Shown here one piece after another: positions 7,497 through 11,535 of a DNA stretch of 11,535 bases. The stretch is taken from the NCBI GenBank assembly GCA_945938055.1, contig CAMEUH010000061.1, positions 1 to 11,535 of the forward strand, given 5' to 3'. The notes under the pieces were generated by a model that saw nothing but the letters and a program-made list of their open reading frames with translations, was not told the origin of the DNA and ran no database searches. Numbering within the stretch: the first letter of the stretch is position 1; each line of letters opens with the position of its first letter. A program made the position numbers and the translations under genes. Source of the stretch: an uncultured Eubacteriaceae bacterium. GTDB taxonomy: Bacteria; Bacillota; Clostridia; Lachnospirales; Lachnospiraceae.

Positions 7497-9401
7497 TCAT
7501 TTCTCGTCATACCGGATAATCCCTTCGGTATATTTCCTTCCCATGTCATGGGCAAGCTTCCTGTTTTCAACCGTTTCAAAGAGAATCGAAAAATCATAAT
7601 CCTCGGGATATAATTCCGTTGCTGCCACATGTAATTTTACCCTTTTGTGATTAATCCATATCTTTTTCCCCGGCAGTTGTACTCTTAACACACCTTTCTC
7701 ATTCACCGGCTCGCATACAATTCCAATCTTTTTCTCCGGATAGACCATAACACTGTCTCCCAGCTGATACTTGGTGGTAAGTTCCATATTTCCTTTTGGT
7801 TTCTTAACTTTTACAATCCTGCCCGTATTCTTTTTCTCCATGACGGTGTCACCCTTTTGAAAGTGATATGCATGAACGGCTTCCTCTCCGTAAGCCGCCT
7901 TAATGGCTGTGCGAAGCATTTCATTTGGCATTCCAAGCCGGTCTGCGATATAAAATGCACAGCTCTCTCCGGCTTCTCCAATCACCATCTGATAAGTCGG
8001 TCTTAAGGTGTCTTTGTCAAAGGTCATTCTGGCATTGATGATGTCCGGTGTCTTCCCCGCATATTCCTTTACTTCCGGATAATGTGTGGTTGCAAGAAAA
8101 ATTGCGCCGCTTTTCCGAAGTTCCTCCAGGATTGCAATGGCAATTCCCATTCCTTCCGCCGGATCGGTTCCGGACCCCAGTTCATCCATGATTACGAAGC
8201 TATTCTTATTTACTTCGCTTAATACTTCCAGCACATTTTTAATATGCGCAGAAAAGGTCGACAAGTTTTCCGAAAGATTTTGTCCGTCACCAATATCACA
8301 AAGATACGAACTATTCATGCAGATATCCGCTTCTTTGCATGTAACATGCAGTCCGCACTGTGCCATTATGCAGTTTAACATTACCGTTTTGATTGCCACG
8401 GTCTTTCCTCCTGTATTAGGACCTGTTATAATGATTCCCCGGATATCTTCTCCGATTTCAAATTGCAGCGGCACATTGATTTTCTTATCCATCAGAGGAT
8501 GTCTGGCATCCTTTAACACAATTTTACGCTCGGTATTCATTGTTGGCTCCACTGCATCCATGTCCATGCTCAGCTTTCCTTTTGAGAAAATAAAATCCAG
8601 TTTTTCCATCATTGAAATATTTTCATTCATGATGGTAACCGAATCCGCAACCATTGCAGTTAATGTATACAGAATACGGTATACTTCATTTTCTTCACTG
8701 ATTTTAAGAATCTGTAATTCTTCCTGAAGCTTTGCAACGCTTGACGGTTCCATGAATAAGGTGTTTCCGGTAGCTGACTTATCAATCACACTTCCAGATA
8801 CCTTCAGCTTACATTCCTTTTTTACCGGAACACAAATTCTCCCATTCCGAAGAGTGTAATAGCTGTCTGCCATGCATTCCTTATGGGAACGCATGATTTG
8901 TTCTGCTTTCTGCTTCATCTGTTCTTCACATTTTATCATCTGGCCTCTTATCTGCAAAAGCTCCTTTGAGGCATAATCATCTACCGCACCATTTCGTATC
9001 TGTCTGCAGATTTCTTCTCTTAAGTCTTCCAGCGCATCCAGATTTTCCTCATAAAAGCTAAGCGGATTATCATACATTTTTCCTCTTTTCAGATAATCCT
9101 TTAACCGCCTGATTGCTGCCAGAATCTTCTCCAACTGTTCTAACTGGTGCGGGGTAAGACAGTCCCCTTTTTCAGAAATCATAAGAATTTCCCTGATTTC
9201 TACCACATTCTGAAGCGGCGGTGTCCCCAGTTTTTCCATCAGATTTCGGCCATCCGTTGTATCCCTTAACTGCTTTCTTAATTCCCCCTCGGACAAACAA
9301 AACGATACTCCTTTGATTTTTTCCTTCGCCCATTCCGTGATTGCAAGTTCCATCCATATTTCTTTGACTTTATCAAATTCTATTTGCTTTTCCACATTCA
9401 T
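7497..9401 (-). CDS. MutS2-like ATPase lacking the Smr nuclease domain
   Basis: This is a 634-residue member of the MutS2 branch of MutS ATPases. About residues 1-300 form the core, lever and clamp part without the mismatch-recognition domain of MutS1. The ATPase follows, with Walker A GPNTGGKT at 327-334, the Q-rich signature region near 375-390 (DGQNLSENLSTFSAHI), Walker B VIMDE with Asp406 and Glu407, then GSGTDPAEG, and ATTHY. A KOW-like beta segment (YQLGDSVMVYPEKKIGIV, near 545-562) follows. It ends about 40 residues later (KLAHDMGRKYTEGIIRYDEK). MutS2 is usually near 785 residues: the long helical insert after the ATPase and the C-terminal Smr domain are both absent here. B. subtilis MutS2 has reported roles at collided ribosomes and in recombination. 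Which role applies is unknown. AAGGAG (9411-9416) lies 9 bases before the ATG. The gene has a long regulated-looking leader. Confidence 0.87.
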   Translation of the reverse strand: MNVEKQIEFDKVKEIWMELAITEWAKEKIKGVSFCLSEGELRKQLRDTTDGRNLMEKLGTPPLQNVVEIREILMISEKGDCLTPHQLEQLEKILAAIRRLKDYLKRGKMYDNPLSFYEENLDALEDLREEICRQIRNGAVDDYASKELLQIRGQMIKCEEQMKQKAEQIMRSHKECMADSYYTLRNGRICVPVKKECKLKVSGSVIDKSATGNTLFMEPSSVAKLQEELQILKISEENEVYRILYTLTAMVADSVTIMNENISMMEKLDFIFSKGKLSMDMDAVEPTMNTERKIVLKDARHPLMDKKINVPLQFEIGEDIRGIIITGPNTGGKTVAIKTVMLNCIMAQCGLHVTCKEADICMNSSYLCDIGDGQNLSENLSTFSAHIKNVLEVLSEVNKNSFVIMDELGSGTDPAEGMGIAIAILEELRKSGAIFLATTHYPEVKEYAGKTPDIINARMTFDKDTLRPTYQMVIGEAGESCAFYIADRLGMPNEMLRTAIKAAYGEEAVHAYHFQKGDTVMEKKNTGRIVKVKKPKGNMELTTKYQLGDSVMVYPEKKIGIVCEPVNEKGVLRVQLPGKKIWINHKRVKLHVAATELYPEDYDFSILFETVENRKLAHDMGRKYTEGIIRYDEK

Positions 9402-9450
9402 TCTGATATGCTCCTTTTTTCATTCTTAACTTTTTTCCACCTTAAAATAC

Positions 9451-9492
9451 AAAAAACCACGGTTCGCTTAAACGCATAAAATACCATGGTTT
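9451..9492 (-). terminator. Second terminator-like hairpin (T2) in the MutS2-like gene leader
   Basis: A 10-bp stem pairs AAACCATGGT (9492-9483) with ACCGTGGTTT (9463-9454), with one T-G pair and a 19-base loop. The descending arm runs straight into TTTTTT (9456-9451) and then GTATTTT. It lies about 50 bases before the MutS2-like start codon, so it would stop transcription before the gene unless overcome. Confidence 0.72.
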
Positions 9493-9526
9493 GTTCATAG
9501 ATATGATTTATCGATTTCCATTTTCC

Positions 9527-9559
9527 AAAAATAAAAAGCACGACCAGACAGCCATGCTT
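9527..9559 (-). terminator. First terminator-like hairpin (T1) in the MutS2-like gene leader
   Basis: A 7-bp stem pairs AAGCATG (9559-9553) with CGTGCTT (9542-9536), with one T-G pair and a 10-base loop, followed by a T-rich run (TTTTTATTTTT, overlapping the stem end). It is weaker than T2. The loop sequence GGCTGTC (9553-9547) is exactly complementary to GACAGCC upstream (9631-9625). Confidence 0.55.
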
Positions 9560-9681
9560 ATATTATTTACAGGATTAGATACCACAATATTAAGCAATTG
9601 TAAGGCGAAAATGCTGAGCAGACAGGCTGTCAGCAAATGGGCAGACTCCTGGCATACAACCAAAAATCACCCTTGCAATAT

Positions 9682-9720
9682 TTATTTTGCAATTTTCTCC
9701 ATTACAAGCACACTTAACAT
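9682..9720 (-). CDS. 12-codon leader peptide frame
   Basis: The short frame MLSVLVMEKIAK starts at 9720 and stops with TAA at 9684-9682. AGGAG at 9733-9729 lies 8 bases before the ATG, as good as the sites of the real genes here, and a consensus promoter would start RNA about 33 bases upstream. Its last codons contain the first TTGCAA copy of the leader. A ribosome stalled on it would therefore change which hairpins form. Whether it is translated is unproven, and I know no database match for the peptide. Confidence 0.5.
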   Translation of the reverse strand: MLSVLVMEKIAK

Positions 9721-9759
9721 GCAACATTCTCCTAAAAGTCATTTAAATTCATTTTCTAA

Positions 9760-9788
9760 AGTATACCTATAAAATAGTTCTCTGTCAA
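9760..9788 (-). promoter_or_regulatory. Strong sigma-A promoter of the MutS2-like gene leader
   Basis: On the minus strand a perfect TTGACA (9788-9783) is followed by exactly 17 bases and TATACT (9765-9760, 5/6). It begins right after the lgt stop codon, and its position shows that the leader and MutS2-like gene form a separate unit from lgt. This is the closest match to consensus in the window. Confidence 0.88.
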
Positions 9789-9789
9789 G

Positions 9790-10563
9790 TTATTTACCTT
9801 TTTCCTCAGCTGTGTTTCCCTTTTGGCCAAGGAAAATCAGCAATAAAATTCCTGCAATCGCCACAAATATGGAAATAAACTGTGAAGTCGATAATGTTCC
9901 AACACTTCCACGTTCCAGGTCTCCACGGAAAAACTCAATCACAAAACGCCCGATACTATAAAAGATAAGATAAAATGCGCCAATTCTCCCAGGCTTCTTA
10001 TTATACTTAAATAAGAGGCACAAAATTCCAAAATGCAGAAAATCAAATACACTGGAAGCAATCTGGGAAGGGAACAGCGGTATATTATTCGGTGCGTAAG
10101 CCGAATGGGTAAAGGTTATGGAAATTGGAGAATCCATCGGCGTGCCATAACAACAGCCTGCCAGAAAACATCCGATACGTCCAAATCCCTGCGCCAGTGC
10201 AATGGAAGGTGCCGCACAGTCTAAATACTTAAAAAATTCCAGTCCTTTTTTTCTGCAGTATATGGCTGCCGCAACAATTCCCGCAATAACACCGCCGTAT
10301 ACAACAAATCCGGCAGTAAAATCCAGTAACAGTCTGGGATTTGCAATAATTTCATCTATCGTAGTAATGTAATACAGAATTTTAGCTCCAAGAATACCGG
10401 AAACGACACCCACAATTAAAATATTAAAAACCGGTGCCTGGTCTAATCCCGCCTTTTTAGCAAGACGTTCCGTATTAAAATAAGCTGCTAAAATTCCGAT
10501 TGCAATCATTAATCCGTATCCATAGATTGTAAACGGTCCGATTGTAAAAAGTTCGTTATGCAT
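9790..10563 (-). CDS. lgt: Prolipoprotein diacylglyceryl transferase, clostridial variant
   Basis: Lgt is a membrane enzyme that moves a diacylglyceryl group from phosphatidylglycerol to the lipobox cysteine of prelipoproteins, the first step of lipoprotein maturation. The 257-residue length and about seven hydrophobic segments fit the family. The family signature is present as GFGRIGCFLAGCCYG (126-140) with the essential Arg at 129, and a second conserved Arg segment GRFVIEFFRGD lies at 205-215. Compared with E. coli Lgt, the His of the FHGGLIG motif is Tyr89 here (VYGGVIAG), the Asn of GRLGN is Cys132, and the Glu of NGE is Cys137. I believe these changes are common in clostridial Lgt proteins. 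AAAGGA at 10571-10576 lies 7 bases before the ATG at 10563. It is transcribed alone from an extended -10 promoter. Confidence 0.9.
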   Translation of the reverse strand: MHNELFTIGPFTIYGYGLMIAIGILAAYFNTERLAKKAGLDQAPVFNILIVGVVSGILGAKILYYITTIDEIIANPRLLLDFTAGFVVYGGVIAGIVAAAIYCRKKGLEFFKYLDCAAPSIALAQGFGRIGCFLAGCCYGTPMDSPISITFTHSAYAPNNIPLFPSQIASSVFDFLHFGILCLLFKYNKKPGRIGAFYLIFYSIGRFVIEFFRGDLERGSVGTLSTSQFISIFVAIAGILLLIFLGQKGNTAEEKGK

Positions 10564-10598
10564 ATGAAAATCCTTTCTTTATATGATTCATGGATTTC

Positions 10599-10628
10599 AT
10601 TATAACACCTTACGGAATAAAATGCTCA
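10599..10628 (-). promoter_or_regulatory. Extended -10 promoter of lgt
   Basis: On the minus strand TGT precedes a perfect TATAAT (10604-10599), making an extended -10 box (TGnTATAAT). A weak -35 candidate, TGAGCA, lies 18 bases upstream (10628-10623). RNA would start near 10592, about 28 bases before the lgt ATG. Confidence 0.72.
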
Positions 10629-10639
10629 TAAATTTTCTC

Positions 10640-11535
10640 TTAAAAGAAAGAATCCTCTATATTCGTCCTTTCTGTCATGTTATGAATAACCTCCTTAATA
10701 AGGAGCGGCAGAAATGGCTTGGTAATATAATCATCACATCCCAGTTCTGCAAATTCAATGGATGTATCAAGTGTTTTATCCGCCGTCATAAGAACAACCG
10801 GGGTCTGATATTTCTTCCGTATGTGCCGGAGCGTTTCCAGACCATCCATTTCAGGCATTTTCACATCCAGCAAAATCAGATCGAAGGACTGCTGTTCAAG
10901 AATTTCCAATGCTTCTCTTCCGCTGCCTGCAGGAATAATTTCATACATTGGTTCCTCTTTCATGATATGCATGATAATTTTATTATTCATCGCCTCATCA
11001 TCTACCGTAAGAATCTTCTTATGGGTAGCATCTTCCTGTTTCAGGGAATAATCCTTGTCTTCATCAATCATTTGCAGCATGATATCTGCAATTTCAGGAT
11101 CAAACTGGCTTCCCTTTCCTTTTTCAATTTCACCTCTTACAACTTCCTGTGGCAGTGCATCACGATAGCTTCGATTACTTGTCATGGCATCATATGCATC
11201 CGCAATTCCAAGAATTCTTGCCACTTCCGGTATCTTTTCCCCAGTCAGTCCATTTGGATATCCCTTTCCGTCATATCGTTCATGATGATACTTGGCAGCA
11301 ATGGCAATCAGGTTACTACCTGAAATTCCCCTTAAAATGTGATATCCTGTCACGGGATGGATTTTGATGATATTATATTCTTCATCTGTCAGCCTTCCAG
11401 GTTTATTAATGATTTCATTCGGAATACGGATTTTTCCCACATCATGTAACAAACCTGCACGATAGATTTCTTCCTGTTCTTCTTTGCTTTTTCCCATTCT
11501 TGCCGCAATCATCCTGGAATACTCAGCAACACGCT
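10640..11535 (-). CDS. HD-GYP cyclic-di-GMP phosphodiesterase with C-terminal receiver domain (5' end outside the window)
   Basis: The visible 297 codons encode the end of a signalling protein. The frame stays open to the window edge and reads RVAEYSR just before the Met at 11512, the usual sequence before the HD-GYP core, so that Met is internal and the true start is upstream. The HD-GYP domain shows the metal-binding HD pair (LLHDVGK, codons 11456-11451), HHERYDGKGYP (from 11287) and the ADAYDAMTSNRSYR helix. These residues are those of active enzymes that degrade cyclic di-GMP. A short linker leads to a complete CheY-like receiver: the acidic pair in TVDDE, the phosphoacceptor Asp in LLLDVKMPEMDG (codon 10867-10865), the Thr in LMTAD and the Lys in ITKPF. 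Receiver phosphorylation probably controls the activity of the whole protein. The N-terminal part may hold a sensor or another receiver. Confidence 0.92.
   Translation of the reverse strand, partial: RVAEYSRMIAARMGKSKEEQEEIYRAGLLHDVGKIRIPNEIINKPGRLTDEEYNIIKIHPVTGYHILRGISGSNLIAIAAKYHHERYDGKGYPNGLTGEKIPEVARILGIADAYDAMTSNRSYRDALPQEVVRGEIEKGKGSQFDPEIADIMLQMIDEDKDYSLKQEDATHKKILTVDDEAMNNKIIMHIMKEEPMYEIIPAGSGREALEILEQQSFDLILLDVKMPEMDGLETLRHIRKKYQTPVVLMTADKTLDTSIEFAELGCDDYITKPFLPLLIKEVIHNMTERTNIEDSFF

Larger units (their letters stand above)
9402..9753 (-). promoter_or_regulatory. 5' leader of the MutS2-like gene, candidate transcription attenuator
   Basis: From the predicted RNA start near 9753 to the MutS2-like ATG is about 350 bases without a long gene. 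In order it holds the 12-codon leader frame (9720-9682) and two copies of the palindrome TTGCAA (9692-9687, inside the frame, and 9678-9673, after it), which can pair with each other. Alternatively, the second copy as ATTGCAAGG (9679-9671) can pair with CCTTACAAT (9605-9597), with one mismatch. Inside that lies a hairpin TGCTGA/TCAGCA (9635-9630 with 9617-9612), extended by CAG/CTG with a bulge. Terminators T1 and T2 follow. This set of mutually exclusive pairings after a short translated frame is the layout of ribosome-mediated attenuation. I do not recognise it as a named RNA family. The folding was done by eye. Confidence 0.55.

Noticed and set aside
8086..8727. 213-codon plus-strand frame opposite the MutS2-like gene
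   Set aside because: It is a shadow of a gene with clear family motifs on the minus strand, and its composition is that of a reverse-complement reading.
9590..9727. 45-codon minus-strand frame (ATG at 9727) overlapping the 12-codon leader frame
   Set aside because: The AGGAG ends only 1 base before this ATG, too close to work, while the 9720 ATG in another frame has 8-base spacing. The product has no recognisable feature, though it is not excluded.
9491..9772. 93-codon plus-strand frame across the leader region
   Set aside because: It starts with TTG, has no ribosome binding site or promoter, and lies antisense to a strong promoter and two terminators. The peptide resembles no family I know.
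10634..10649. AT-rich hairpin at the end of the HD-GYP/receiver gene
   Set aside because: The TTTCTT/GAGAAA stem overlaps the stop codon, is almost all A-T pairs and is not followed by a continuous T-run, so it is not a convincing terminator.
10583..11323. 246-codon plus-strand frame opposite the HD-GYP/receiver gene
   Set aside because: It is antisense to a well-conserved coding sequence. The His- and Phe-rich product is typical of an antisense shadow.

Overview
The window looks like chromosomal DNA of a low-to-moderate GC Firmicute, most likely a gut-type clostridium of the Lachnospiraceae. This rests on the gene content (a pyrophosphate-energised membrane pump, an HD-GYP protein, a clostridial Lgt variant, a zinc-free anti-sigma factor), on strong AGGAGG-type ribosome binding sites, and on sigma-A promoters with near-consensus -10 boxes. 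The family assignment is inference. Every gene I can support lies on the minus strand, so transcription runs from high to low coordinates. Open frames on the plus strand are shadows.

In transcription order: (1) 11535-10640, the C-terminal part of a cyclic-di-GMP phosphodiesterase of HD-GYP type with a response-regulator receiver domain after it; its N-terminus lies outside the window. (2) 10563-9790, lgt, prolipoprotein diacylglyceryl transferase, from its own extended -10 promoter. (3) 9789-9402, a 388-base gap that is not empty. It holds a consensus promoter (TTGACA, 17 bases, TATACT), a 12-codon leader frame with a good ribosome binding site, a set of alternative hairpins and two successive terminator-like hairpins. 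(4) 9401-7497, a 634-residue MutS2-like ATPase without the Smr nuclease domain. (5) 7405-3339, an operon with its own promoter: two half-exporter ABC subunits forming an asymmetric heterodimer, then a small coiled-coil protein with a C-terminal J-domain, closed by an intrinsic terminator. (6) 3156-501, an ECF sigma factor and its membrane anti-sigma factor with a very large outside domain. (7) 328-1, the start of hppA, a membrane pyrophosphatase, from its own consensus promoter.

Most genes are housekeeping or signalling functions of known families. The part most worth attention is the leader of the MutS2-like gene. It has the layout of ribosome-mediated transcription attenuation, as found upstream of antibiotic-inducible resistance genes. 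MutS2 of Bacillus subtilis has been reported to act on collided ribosomes, so a translation-sensing leader in front of a truncated MutS2 relative would make biological sense. That link is a hypothesis; the promoter, short frame and hairpins are read directly from the sequence.
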